Shown here in pieces: positions 25,504 to 34,555 of a DNA stretch of 64,000 bases. The stretch comes from Halorubrum sp. 2020YC2 (GTDB lineage: Archaea; Halobacteriota; Halobacteria; Halobacteriales; Haloferacaceae). Position numbers and translations under genes: made by a program. How positions within the stretch are numbered: the first letter of the stretch is position 1; the number at the start of each line of letters is the position of its first letter. The notes under the pieces are model-generated. The model was not told the origin of the DNA. It did not search any database and worked only from the letters and a program-made list of their open reading frames with translations. The stretch is taken from NCBI RefSeq assembly GCF_018623055.1, contig NZ_CP076019.1, forward strand, positions 1-64,000, in the 5' to 3' direction.

Positions 25504-26733
25504 CTACTCACTCGCCGCTGGCGTGGCTCGCTTCTTCAGGTCCGGGCTTCCTGTTTCTATGACGCGCTGTACAGGGACCGAATCGGTCCCCATAGGGAGC
25601 GCAGTCTCCGCAGGCGTTGTTTCGGAGTGTCCCGCTCCTAACTGCTCGAGTCCCCGAGAAAGGATATTCCATGCCGCATTCCGGTCTCTGTCGGCGGTGA
25701 AGCCGCAAGAAGGGCAAGAGTGTTTGCGAACCCATAGTGGCTTGTCCGTCTCAACCCCACAGGCAGCGCACTCTTTGCTCGTCCCTGCCGGGTCTACTGC
25801 CACGAAGTGCGTGCCTTCGCGTTTGCACTTGTATTCCAGCATCCGCAGGAACGTACTCCATGCCGCTCCCGCACGGTTGCGCGAGTTCCCCGGCAGCTCG
25901 ATCAGCCCCTTCACGTCGAGATTTTCCACAGCCACGAGGTCATACTCACTCGCATAGTAATTCGACAGCTTGTGAAGAAAATCGCGGCGCTTCCGTTTCA
26001 GGTCGGCGTGACGCCGAGCGACGGTCTTGCGCTGCTCTTCCCAGTTGTTCGACCCGTGTTCTTTTCGGGAGAGGTCACGTTGGGCACGCTCCAACCGCTC
26101 GCGTTCGTCTGAGAGGTCGAGCGACTCGACAACTGTACCATCGGTGTCGCTTGCGTAGTTGAGTATACCGACATCGATCCCGACCGTCTCTGTCAACTTG
26201 TCGGGCTTCTCGGGTGGGTCGTTGGGTGTTTCGAGTTGGAGTGAGGCATACCAGTTGCCAGTCGGCTCGCGTTTGACGACGACCCCTTTCACCTCGGCGT
26301 TGTTCGGAATCTCACGGTGAGCAACAACGGGTACATCGCCGATCTTGTTGAGGTACAACCGATCTTGGCCACTCGTTTTCTTGAGCTCGAAGCCAGATTG
26401 ATTGTACTCAAAAGATTGGTAGTTCCCTTTACCCTTCCACTTCAGTTGCCCGACTGTGTACCCCTTCTCTTTCTTTTTATTGAGATTCGATCGATCGGTG
26501 TAGAGTCGTCGCACGACCATCTGAAGGACCTTTGCGTTGACATCCTGAAGCTCGGTCCACCACTCCTTGAGGTCGGGGAGCCGATTCTGTTCAGACGTGT
26601 ATGTCGGGTTCTCCACACGGTTCATGCGGTGGAGAAAATGATTACGAACTTGCCGACAGGTATCCAACGTCCAGGCTAGTTGCTCCCGCTGGTTGGGCGT
26701 GGGGTTGAGCCGGAACCTGTAGGCGAAGTTCAT
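25504..26733 (-). CDS. tnpB: TnpB RNA-guided nuclease / IS1341-type protein
   Basis: A 409-residue, full-length TnpB. The N-terminal OrfB helix-turn-helix part (YRFRLNPTPNQREQLAWTLD) is followed by a split RuvC domain: Asp187 in VGIDVGILNY, Glu270 in LVAVENLD, the zinc finger CAAC...CPSC (residues 322-343), and Asp350 in DRDRNAAWNIL. All catalytic residues are present, so it should be active with an omega-RNA drawn from its own 3' end and the right end of the element. TnpB promotes retention of the element by cutting the donor site. Confidence 0.92.
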   Translation of the reverse strand: MNFAYRFRLNPTPNQREQLAWTLDTCRQVRNHFLHRMNRVENPTYTSEQNRLPDLKEWWTELQDVNAKVLQMVVRRLYTDRSNLNKKKEKGYTVGQLKWKGKGNYQSFEYNQSGFELKKTSGQDRLYLNKIGDVPVVAHREIPNNAEVKGVVVKREPTGNWYASLQLETPNDPPEKPDKLTETVGIDVGILNYASDTDGTVVESLDLSDERERLERAQRDLSRKEHGSNNWEEQRKTVARRHADLKRKRRDFLHKLSNYYASEYDLVAVENLDVKGLIELPGNSRNRAGAAWSTFLRMLEYKCKREGTHFVAVDPAGTSKECAACGVETDKPLWVRKHSCPSCGFTADRDRNAAWNILSRGLEQLGAGHSETTPAETALPMGTDSVPVQRVIETGSPDLKKRATPAASE

Positions 26734-26739
26734 GCTTTG

Positions 26740-26913
26740 TTACTCTTCGGGTTTGGTAGGCTCGGAGGTACGGACTACTTTCACATTTGCCCCGAGCCAC
26801 CGCTTCGGGATAGTGATATGAGCACCACCACTCCCGAAGGGCTTCACTTCCCGCTCAAGAACCTCTTCGCCTTCAACTGTGAATGACGCCACGCCATCAT
26901 ATATAGTGGACAT
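26740..26913 (-). CDS. DUF2080 transposon-associated protein
   Basis: A 57-residue protein: MSTIYDGVASFTVEGEEVLE, then REVKPFGSGGAHITIPKRWL. FGSGGAHI.IPKRWLG is the AbrB-like swapped-hairpin motif of DUF2080 proteins, which are found next to tnpB in haloarchaea. Its TAA lies six bases before the tnpB ATG. It probably controls expression of the element. An AT-rich TATA-like ATATATAG sits right at its start (minus strand). Confidence 0.8.
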   Translation of the reverse strand: MSTIYDGVASFTVEGEEVLEREVKPFGSGGAHITIPKRWLGANVKVVRTSEPTKPEE

Positions 26914-27051
26914 ATAGAAGGATGCTTCGGTGTTTTAGTCTGTGGCCCGACAGCATCGGAGATATAAACAGGTGATGACGGCGCTGTCTCGCCCCCTACT
27001 CGCTACCTTTGGTTCGATACTTGTCAAAAAAGACTTCGCGTCTGTAAACTA

Positions 27052-27684
27052 TCAGTCGAGCAGCGCCCCGAACAGCTTCCGCTGGGCGGCCGCGAGGTGC
27101 TCCGTGAACGTCGACCGGCCGATGCCCAGCGACGCCGCCACCTCCCCGGCGTTGGCCCCCTTCGGGTGGTCGAAGTAGCCCGCCTCGTGGGCGGCCGCGA
27201 GCACCTCGCGCTGGCGCTCCGTCAGTTCGCTCCGGTCGACGGTGACCAGGTCCGACTCCGTGGGCGTCGTCGTCGACTGGAGCAGGCGCTTCACCTCCAT
27301 GTCCGGGCTCCCCTCGCGGAACGCCTCCAACACCGACCGCAGCGTCGGCAGGTCGCTCGCGTGGAAGGTGATCCGCAACCGGTCGTCGCGGACCACCGCC
27401 TCGGAGACGGGCGTCTCGTGACGGTCGAGCACCGCGAACGGCGAGTCGGCGTCGACCGCCGTCTCGAAGCGGTACGCCGCGCGGCCGCCGTAGTCGAAGA
27501 CGACCTCGACGCCCTCGGGGACCGAGAGGTCGGCGTCTGCGATGAACTCCACGACGACGCGCTCGCGGTCGTCCGCGGGCGTGCAAAGCGAGACCTCGGT
27601 GACCGGGGTCGCTCCGTCGACGACGCCGTCGAACGGGGACGGCGCGGTCGGCAGCGAGACCTCCGCCCGAATTCCCGATCCCAT
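27052..27684 (-). CDS. Bacterio-opsin-activator-type HTH regulator (HTH_10 family)
   Basis: A 210-residue protein. The C-terminal HTH_10 domain is plain: ELTERQREVLAAAHEAGYFD, HPKGANAGEVAASLGIGRST, FTEHLAAAQRKLFGALL. The N-terminal ~150 residues form a beta-rich sensor or bat-type domain without a PAS or GAF signature. ATG 27684 (MGSGIRAEVSLP) was chosen; the frame upstream lacks protein character. It is divergent from another small HTH gene at 27799, so the two may regulate each other. Confidence 0.85.
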   Translation of the reverse strand: MGSGIRAEVSLPTAPSPFDGVVDGATPVTEVSLCTPADDRERVVVEFIADADLSVPEGVEVVFDYGGRAAYRFETAVDADSPFAVLDRHETPVSEAVVRDDRLRITFHASDLPTLRSVLEAFREGSPDMEVKRLLQSTTTPTESDLVTVDRSELTERQREVLAAAHEAGYFDHPKGANAGEVAASLGIGRSTFTEHLAAAQRKLFGALLD

Positions 27685-27798
27685 CTCGTTCGTCCGTACC
27701 CGCCCCGGGCAAAAACGTTGGCGGGCCGCCGCCGCGGTATAAAACCCCCAGCATATGATGGGCCACCGTTCGGGGGGCTGGAGCGGGTACGTACAGGT

Positions 27799-28185
27799 AT
27801 GAAACGCCCCCCGCGAACGGACGACGCCACGACGACGACCGAACGAGACGCGGCGCTCGACGCGACGTTCGAGGCGCTCGCGGACGCCGACTGTCGGGCG
27901 ATCCTCGCGGCCGCGGCGACGCCGAAGACGACGAGCGAACTGGCCGACGACTGCGACATCGCGCTCTCGACCGCCTACCGGAAGGTCGAACTCCTGAGCG
28001 AGACGCCGCTGCTCGCGGAGGGGATCCGGTTCGACCCGGACGGTGACCACGCCGCCGAGTACGTCCGGGACGCCGAGACCGCCGCCGTCGAACTCGACGA
28101 CGACGGCGTCGCGCTCAGCGTCGACGACGAGGGGGCCGACCCCCTGACCGCCGCGCTCGACGCCCCCGGCGTCTCGGCCGACTGA
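27799..28185 (+). CDS. Winged-helix transcriptional regulator (ArsR-like)
   Basis: A 128-residue protein with a compact winged-helix domain: DATFEALADADCRAILAAAA, TPKTTSELADDCDIALSTAY, RKVELLSETPLLAEGIRFDP. An acidic C-terminal half may be a small effector domain. It diverges from the HTH_10 gene, with a GTATAAAA box (about 27737-27744) in the gap. Confidence 0.8.
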   Translation: MKRPPRTDDATTTTERDAALDATFEALADADCRAILAAAATPKTTSELADDCDIALSTAYRKVELLSETPLLAEGIRFDPDGDHAAEYVRDAETAAVELDDDGVALSVDDEGADPLTAALDAPGVSAD

Positions 28186-28289
28186 CGGCGGCCTCCGGAC
28201 GCGACGCCCGGACCCGCACGCGCGGCCGGGTTTTCGAACGTGATAATCACACGGTCAAGGTTATACGCCCGTTCGGAGAGCTACCTGAC

Positions 28290-30074
28290 ATGTCTCGCTC
28301 GCCGGAGCCAGAGACCCTCATCGATCTCGCGCAGGACAAGATCGCGGTGATCGACGAGTCGGGTCGGTTCCGGTATCTCAACGCGGCCACGCGCGACCTG
28401 CTCGGGTTCGAACCGGACGCCCTCGTCGGCACGGACGCGTTCGACCTGATTCACCCGGACGACGTCGACCGCGTCCGCGCGGCGTTCGAGGCGCTCGCCG
28501 CCGACGGCACCCCTCCGGACTCCCCGCTGGAGTACCGCTACCGCACCGCCGACGGCGACTGGGTCTGGTTCCGCACCCGCGTCTTTCCGCCGGCGGAGAC
28601 CGGCCTCGACGGCTACGCGCTGAGCTCCCGCGACATCACCCTCGAAGTCGAGTCCCGTCGGCGCTTAGAGACCATCGCGTCGACGTCGCCGGACGTGTTG
28701 TGGATGTTCAACGCCGACTGGAGCGAACTGCTGTTCGTCAACCGGGCGGTCGAGTCGGTGTTCGGGATCGACCCGGAGACGCTCGACCGACGGCCGCGGC
28801 TGTTCCTCGACGCCGTCCACCCCGACGACCGCCCGGCCGTCGAACGCGCGATGGAGCGGCTCTCCGCGGGGGAGTCGACGAGACTCGACTACCGGATCGG
28901 CTCTCCCGACGGGCCGACGAGCTGGGTCCGGGTGCCCGCGCGCCCGGTGCGGGAGGCCGGGGAGGTCGTCGCTGTCACCGGGTTCGCCCGCGACGTCACC
29001 GACGAGTACCGTCGGGAGCGACAGCTCACGGTGATGGACAACCTGCTCCGGCACACCATCCGCAACGACATGAACATCGTCGACGGCACCGCCGAGCGGA
29101 TCGCCGACCGGATGGACGACGCCGTCGCCGCGGCGTCGACGGAGGCGGACGAGGGCGCTCCGGCGTCCCCGGACACCGACTTGGCCGCGCTCGCGGCCGA
29201 CCTGATCGACCACGCGGAGACGATCCGCGGGGTCGCGGACGACCTGTTGACGACGGCCGAGAAGCAGCGCGGCGTGATCGACCTCCTCCGGCAACACGAG
29301 CCGCCGCAGCCGCTCCGCGTCCCGCCGCTCGTCGAGAGCGCGGTCGCGGACGCCGTGGGGGACCCGAGCGACTCCCCGGTGGCGGTGTCCGTCTCCTGTC
29401 CCGACGACGTGCGGGCGTTCACACACCCCGAACTCGACTACGCGATCGCCGAGCTGATCGAGAACGCGGTCGAACACGCGACGGTGGCGCCGACGGTCGA
29501 GATCGAGGTCACCGCGCCCGCCGACCGCGTCGAGATCGCGGTCCGGGACAACGCGCCGCCGATCCCGCCCGCGGAGCGGGAGCCCATCACCGACCGGTGG
29601 AAGATGGACGACCTCAGACACACCGGCGGGATGGGGCTGTGGCTCGTCTACTGGATCGCGGACCGGTCCGGCGGGGACCTGACGTTCGACACCGGCGCCG
29701 ACGGCAACGAGGTGACGATCTGCGTTCCCGACGCCGACTGCGAACCGTCCTTCCCGGCGGCGGATCGGGGCCTGCCGGCGGTCTCCGACTTCGGGCCGGC
29801 GGCGGCCGAACCGGACGGCGGAGCGGCGACCCCGGCCGCCGGCTCCGGCGTCGTCGACTCCGAGCGGACCGGATCGAAGTCCGTCGCGTCCGACGCGGAA
29901 GCCGACGCGAACTCCGAATCCGACGCGGGCTCCGAATCCGACGCGAACTCCGAATCCGACGCGAACTCCAAATCCGACGCGAACTCCGAATCCGACGCGA
30001 ACTCCGAATCCGACGCGAACTCCGAATCCGCCGCCGGCGCCGACGAACCGTCGCCGGAATCGACGGACGGCTGA
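28290..30074 (+). CDS. Soluble sensor histidine kinase with two PAS domains
   Basis: A 594-residue kinase. PAS1 is about 10-125 (AVIDESGRFRYLNAATRDLL) and PAS2 about 130-245 (VLWMFNADWSELLFVNRAVE), then the H-box NLLRHTIRND with His255 and an HATPase domain (IAELIENAVEHA; GGMGLWLVYWIADRSGGDLTF). No transmembrane segment. The C-terminal ~75 residues are a Ser/Glu/Asp/Asn tail containing a seven-unit DNA tandem repeat. No response regulator is adjacent. GTTATACG 28 bp upstream of ATG suggests a leaderless mRNA. Confidence 0.9.
   Translation: MSRSPEPETLIDLAQDKIAVIDESGRFRYLNAATRDLLGFEPDALVGTDAFDLIHPDDVDRVRAAFEALAADGTPPDSPLEYRYRTADGDWVWFRTRVFPPAETGLDGYALSSRDITLEVESRRRLETIASTSPDVLWMFNADWSELLFVNRAVESVFGIDPETLDRRPRLFLDAVHPDDRPAVERAMERLSAGESTRLDYRIGSPDGPTSWVRVPARPVREAGEVVAVTGFARDVTDEYRRERQLTVMDNLLRHTIRNDMNIVDGTAERIADRMDDAVAAASTEADEGAPASPDTDLAALAADLIDHAETIRGVADDLLTTAEKQRGVIDLLRQHEPPQPLRVPPLVESAVADAVGDPSDSPVAVSVSCPDDVRAFTHPELDYAIAELIENAVEHATVAPTVEIEVTAPADRVEIAVRDNAPPIPPAEREPITDRWKMDDLRHTGGMGLWLVYWIADRSGGDLTFDTGADGNEVTICVPDADCEPSFPAADRGLPAVSDFGPAAAEPDGGAATPAAGSGVVDSERTGSKSVASDAEADANSESDAGSESDANSESDANSKSDANSESDANSESDANSESAAGADEPSPESTDG
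29904..30029 (+). repeat. 18-bp tandem repeat, seven units, in the kinase tail
   Basis: GACGCGAACTCCGAATCC recurs seven times with one or two substitutions (for example GGC for AAC in unit 2 and AAA for GAA in unit 4), encoding DANSES hexads. Copy number is likely to vary by slippage. Confidence 0.9.
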
Positions 30075-30163
30075 CCGAAACCCGATCGATCGTTCACCGT
30101 TGACTCCGATTTCGAAGAACATCCCACCGATCTTAAGCCGTCGCTTCGCGTACTACCGAGTTG

Positions 30164-32326
30164 ATGGGTACGCTCAACGAGCTGTTCGACCCGGACCGGG
30201 TCGCCGTCGTCGGCGCGACCGCCCGCGAGGGCGCCGTCGGCCGCGCCGTCACGTCGAATCTCCTCGACGATTTCGACGGCGACACGGTCCCCGTCAATCC
30301 GAACTACGACGAGGTGCTCGACACGCCCTGTGTCGACGACGTCGCGGACGCGGACGCCGACGTCGCGGTCGTCGTCGTCCCACCGTCGATCGTGTTGGAC
30401 GCCATCGAGGCGTGCGGCGAGGCCGGGGTCCGCAACGTCGTCGTGATCACCGCCGGGTTCGGCGAGACGGGGGAGGACGGAGCGGCGAGGGAGCGTCGCC
30501 TCGCGGAGCTGTCGGACGAGTACGACCTGAACCTCGTCGGTCCCAACAGCCTCGGAATCATGTCGACGCCCTCGGGGATGAACGCCACGTTCGGCCCCGA
30601 GAACGCGCTCCCGGGCGGGCTCTCTTTCATGAGCCAGTCGGGCGCGTTCGTCACCGCGGTCCTCGACTGGGCCAACGACAACGGGATCGGCTTCAAGGAC
30701 GTCGTCTCGCTCGGCAACAAGGCCGTCTTAGACGAGACGGACTTCGTCGACCACTGGGGCGACGACGAGGAGACGGACGTGATCATCGGCTACCTCGAAG
30801 GGATCGAGGACGGCCGCGAGTTCATCGAGACCGCCCGCGAGACGACGGACGACACCCCGATCGTCGCCGTGAAGTCCGGGCGGACGAGCGCGGGCGCGCA
30901 GGCCGCCTCCTCGCACACCGGCACGCTCGCCGGCTCCGACAAGGCGTACGAGGCCGGACTCGATCAGGCCGGCGTCATCCGCGCGGAGTCGGTCGACGAG
31001 CTGTTCGACGCCGCGGGCATCCTCGGGAGCCAGCCGCTGCCCGACACCGACAGCGTCGCCATCGTCACCAACGCCGGCGGCCCGGGCGTGATGGCGACCG
31101 ACGCGGTGGGCGACGCCGACCTCGACATGGCGTCGTTCTCTCGGGAGACGAGCGACGCGCTCGCGGCGTCGATGCCCGAGGAGGCGAACATCCACAACCC
31201 GGTCGACGTGATCGGAGACGCCGACGTCGACCGGTTCCGCGAGGCGCTGGAGATCACCGTCGCGGACGACAACGTCGGGGCCGCCCTCGTGCTGGCCGCG
31301 CCGACCGCCACCATCGACTTCGACGAGTTGGCGGACGCGATCACCGACGTGAGCGACGAGATGGACGCGCCCGTCGCCGCCTGCCTGATGGGCGGCGACC
31401 GGACCCGCGAGCCGAAACAGCGGCTTCAGGCGAAGGGGATCCCCTGTTACTTCGACCCCGCGCGCGCCATCGATAGCCTCGCGACGCTCGCGACGTACCG
31501 CGACATCAAGGCGCGCGAGTACGCCGACCCGATGTCGTTCGACGTCGACCGCGAGCGCGCCCGCGAGATCCTCGGCACGGTGCGCGACCGCGACGACAAC
31601 CGCTTGGGCGTCGAGGCGATGGAGCTGCTCGACGCGTACGGCATCCCCACGCCGGACGGCGAAATCGTCGACTCCCCCGACCGCGCCCGCGAGGTCGCTG
31701 AAGGCGTCGACGGCGACGTGGTGATGAAGATCGTCTCGCCGGACATCCTGCATAAGTCCGACATCGGCGGCGTCGCCGTCGGCGTCGCGGACGACGAGGT
31801 GGCCGACACCTACGAGGACCTGATCACCCGCGCGCGCAACTACCAGCCGGACGCGACCGTGCTCGGCGTGCAGGTGCAGGAGATGGTCGATCTCGACGAC
31901 GGCGTCGAGACCATCGTCGGCATGAACCGCGACCCGCAGTTCGGCCCGCTGCTGATGTTCGGGCTGGGCGGCATCTTCGTGGAGGTGATGGAGGACACCA
32001 CGTTCCGCGTCGCACCCGTCTCGGAGCCCGAGGCCCGCGAGATGACCGAGGAGATCCAGTCGGCGCCGCTGCTGCGGGGCGCGCGCGGCCGCGACCCGGT
32101 CGACGTGGACGCCGTGATCGAGACGATCGGCCGGCTCTCGCAGCTGGTCACCGACTTCCCGGCCGTCCTCGAACTCGACATCAACCCCCTTGTCGCACTG
32201 CCCGACGACGACGGCGGCACGAACGCCGCCGCCGTCGACGTGAGACTCACCGTCGATCCGGAGGCGCTCGACCCGCCGGAGACCGACCCCAAACCGCTCG
32301 ACGCGGAGGAACCCACCGATGACTGA
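30164..32326 (+). CDS. acd: Acetate-CoA ligase (ADP-forming), fused alpha-beta
   Basis: A 720-residue fused ADP-forming acyl-CoA synthetase. Domain order: CoA-binding (DPDRVAVVGATAREGAVGRA), succinyl-CoA ligase-like with the phosphorylated His251 in SSHTGTLAGSD, a second ligase domain (VAIVTNAGGPGVMATDA), then ATP-grasp_5 (about 480-720; DVVMKIVSPDILHKSDIGGV). It converts acetyl-CoA, ADP and Pi to acetate, ATP and CoA, the main acetate-forming reaction in haloarchaea. ATG 30164 was chosen over TTG 30161. It overlaps the Pta-like gene by eight bases. Confidence 0.95.
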   Translation: MGTLNELFDPDRVAVVGATAREGAVGRAVTSNLLDDFDGDTVPVNPNYDEVLDTPCVDDVADADADVAVVVVPPSIVLDAIEACGEAGVRNVVVITAGFGETGEDGAARERRLAELSDEYDLNLVGPNSLGIMSTPSGMNATFGPENALPGGLSFMSQSGAFVTAVLDWANDNGIGFKDVVSLGNKAVLDETDFVDHWGDDEETDVIIGYLEGIEDGREFIETARETTDDTPIVAVKSGRTSAGAQAASSHTGTLAGSDKAYEAGLDQAGVIRAESVDELFDAAGILGSQPLPDTDSVAIVTNAGGPGVMATDAVGDADLDMASFSRETSDALAASMPEEANIHNPVDVIGDADVDRFREALEITVADDNVGAALVLAAPTATIDFDELADAITDVSDEMDAPVAACLMGGDRTREPKQRLQAKGIPCYFDPARAIDSLATLATYRDIKAREYADPMSFDVDRERAREILGTVRDRDDNRLGVEAMELLDAYGIPTPDGEIVDSPDRAREVAEGVDGDVVMKIVSPDILHKSDIGGVAVGVADDEVADTYEDLITRARNYQPDATVLGVQVQEMVDLDDGVETIVGMNRDPQFGPLLMFGLGGIFVEVMEDTTFRVAPVSEPEAREMTEEIQSAPLLRGARGRDPVDVDAVIETIGRLSQLVTDFPAVLELDINPLVALPDDDGGTNAAAVDVRLTVDPEALDPPETDPKPLDAEEPTDD

Positions 32327-33380
32327 CACACCCACCACACTCGTCACCGCGACCGGAGACAGCACCGGAAAGACCGCGATCACCGTCGCCTTAGCGCGGC
32401 TCGCCGCCGACCGCGACCGCAGCGTCGGCTACATGAAACCGAAGGGCACCCGGCTCCAGTCGAACGTCGGCAAGACGCTCGATCAGGACCCCATGCTCGC
32501 CCGCGAGGTGCTCGGCTTGGACGCCGAGATGCACCAGATGGAGCCGGTCGTCTACTCGCCCACGTTCGTCGAGGGCGCGATCCGCGGCACGGAGGACTCG
32601 GACGCGCTCCGCGACCGGATCCGCGAGGAGTACGATCAGATTGCGGCCGACCACGACCAGGTGTTCGTCGAGGGCGGCGGCAGCTGGACCACCGGCGGCG
32701 TCGTCGACCTCACCGACGTCGACGTCGCGGAGCTGCTCGACGCGCGGGTCGTCCTCGTCGCGGAGTACGGTTCGCCCAACGACTTAGACGAGGTGCTGGC
32801 GGCCGCAGACGCCTTCGGGGACCGCCTCGCCGGCGTCGTGTTCAACAAGGTGTCCGACGACGCCTTCGAGTCGCTCGACCAGGACGGGATCCCGTTCCTC
32901 GAATCGAAGGGGATCACCGTGTTCGGCGCGCTCCCGTACGAGAAGGAGCTGGCGGGCGTCACGGTGGGCGAGCTGGCGGACGAGCTGGGCGCCGAGCTGC
33001 TGACCGACGCGCCCACCGACGCGTTCGTCGAGCGGTTCCTCGTCGGCGCGATGGGCGGCGACGAGGCGCTCCGGTACTTCCGGCGCGCCCGCGACGCCGC
33101 CGTCATCACCGGCGGCGACCGCGCGGACGTCCAGACCGCCGCGCTCGACGCCTCGGGCGTGGCCTGTCTCGTCCTCACCGGCGGCCATCGCCCCTCCGGC
33201 GCGGTGCTGGGCAAGGCGGCCGACGCCGGCAAGCCCGTCCTCGCGGTGAACACCGACACGGTCACGGCCATCGACCGCGCCGAGGAGGTCGTCCGCGGCG
33301 GGCGCACGCGCGACGTGCGGACGGTCGACCGGATGGCCGAACTGCTCGGCGACAACGTCGACGTCGACGCGCTCGTCTGA
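32319..33380 (+). CDS. Phosphotransacetylase N-terminal-like P-loop protein (BioD/DRTGG type)
   Basis: A 353-residue protein. The N-terminal BioD-like P-loop (ATGDSTGKTAITVAL, residues 11-25) is followed by VFVEGGGSWTTGGVV and, in the second half, a DRTGG-type domain (AAVITGGDRADVQTAAL). It matches the N-terminal regulatory part of long Pta enzymes without the catalytic phosphotransacetylase domain. Overlap with acd suggests it regulates or partners acetyl-CoA/acetate conversion. Confidence 0.85.
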   Translation: MTDTPTTLVTATGDSTGKTAITVALARLAADRDRSVGYMKPKGTRLQSNVGKTLDQDPMLAREVLGLDAEMHQMEPVVYSPTFVEGAIRGTEDSDALRDRIREEYDQIAADHDQVFVEGGGSWTTGGVVDLTDVDVAELLDARVVLVAEYGSPNDLDEVLAAADAFGDRLAGVVFNKVSDDAFESLDQDGIPFLESKGITVFGALPYEKELAGVTVGELADELGAELLTDAPTDAFVERFLVGAMGGDEALRYFRRARDAAVITGGDRADVQTAALDASGVACLVLTGGHRPSGAVLGKAADAGKPVLAVNTDTVTAIDRAEEVVRGGRTRDVRTVDRMAELLGDNVDVDALV

Positions 33381-33485
33381 GGGCGGGTCTCCCCGTCTGA
33401 CTCGCCCGCAGTTCGCGGTCGCGCTCCGATCGCGACTCGTGATCGTCTGACGTACTGTTTTCACGGTGGACGACATACTCCGCCC

Positions 33486-34537
33486 ATGACCAGTCTCTCG
33501 GAGGCGTACGGCGGACGGGGGCGCTCCGGGGTCGACCCGCGTCGGCTCTATCTCGGTGTGGGGTCGTTCGTCGCGGGCGCGCTGCTCGTCGTCGCGGGCA
33601 TCCTCGTGGCGGCCGAGGTGGTACTGTCGTCGGGGTTCACCTCCGCCACGGCCCGGGAGGTCGGCGGAATCCTCGGCGGCGTCGGCGTCCCGCTCGTGTT
33701 GCTCGGCGTGATGGCCGTCCTCCCGGCCGACCGCAACACCTACGCCGCCGCGGTCGTCGGCGCGGCCGTCATGTGCCTCGGCGTCGCGCTGTTCGCGCAC
33801 GCGTACCCCCAGCAGTGGGTGGGCGGCCCGCGCCCGGAGCTGACCGACCTCACGCTCCCGACCGCCGGCGTCTACTTCCTCGGCGCCGCGACGACGCTGT
33901 GGAGCGTGTTCGTCGGCGTCGCGAACTTCAAGACGCGCAACGACCCCGGCGGCACCGTCACGATGGAGGTGACCCACAAGGGGAGACGAAGGTGGTCGAG
34001 GTGTCCCGCGACCAGCTGGGCGGCCCCGGCGGCGTCGGCCTCCTCGGCGGGACCCCGGACGGCGACGTCGAGACCCAGACCAACCGCCCCGCCGCCGACT
34101 CGGGGAGCGCCCCGTCGGAAGGTGGACCCGGCTCCCCGTCGGGAAGCGGACCCGGCTCCCAGTCGAACGGTTCGCCCGCAACGGCGACCGACTCCGGACC
34201 GTCGAACGCCGCCACGGGGCGACCGAACGGGACGAACCGCTCGGGCGCCGGCGGTCCCGGCTCGGCCGGCGTGAGCGACGGCGGCAGCGCCGACACCGAC
34301 ATCACCTCGCCGCTCGACGACGCCGGGCCGACCGACGGGCCGTCGTCGCCGGCGACGCCGGAGTCCGCGCCCGCGCCCGGCTCCCCCGCCGCCCGCGACG
34401 GCCCCGGAGACGCCTACTGCGGGAACTGCGCGAAGTTCGACTACGTCCGGACGGACGACGGGATGCGCCCCTACTGCGCGCACTACGACGAGCTGATGGA
34501 CGACATGGAGGCGTGCGACTCCTGGACGCCGCGCTAG
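33486..34537 (+). pseudogene. Haloarchaeal membrane protein with C-terminal cysteine motif, frameshifted
   Basis: Four transmembrane segments occupy the first ~155 residues (YLGVGSFVAGALLVVAGILV; ILGGVGVPLVLLGVMAVL; AAVVGAAVMCLGVALFAHAY; LPTAGVYFLGAATTLWSVFV). At about 33981, in AAGGGGAG, one G seems missing: the frame changes and the protein continues as ETKVVEVSRDQLGGPGGVGL, a long Ser/Gly/Pro linker and YCGNCAKFDY...PYCAHYDE, a small cysteine-histidine knuckle. With one G restored the product is 350 residues. I would treat it as a functional gene with a suspected sequence error. Confidence 0.65.
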
Positions 34538-34555
34538 GCGACGGCCTCTTTTGAC

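Larger units (their letters stand above)
25489..26940 (-). mobile_element. TnpB-only (IS1341-type, IS200/IS605 superfamily) element, intact
   Basis: It contains a DUF2080 gene and tnpB in one operon on the minus strand. Fifteen bases after the tnpB stop lies GGGTAGTTCAC (minus strand, 25499-25489), also found at the same place after the second tnpB at 46.7 kb, so it marks the right end. The left end is not defined by a repeat; 26940 is an estimate just beyond the DUF2080 promoter region. No TnpA is present, so movement would need a transposase in trans. Confidence 0.7.

Noticed and set aside
27097-28185. 362-codon plus-strand frame
   Set aside because: Its first two thirds are antisense to the HTH_10 gene; only the last 128 codons from ATG 27799 form a real winged-helix protein.
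29904-30029. CRISPR-like regular repeats
   Set aside because: Units are contiguous 18-mers with no spacers and lie in a coding frame.
30728-32383. 551-codon minus-strand frame opposite acd
   Set aside because: Shadow of a well-recognised enzyme gene.
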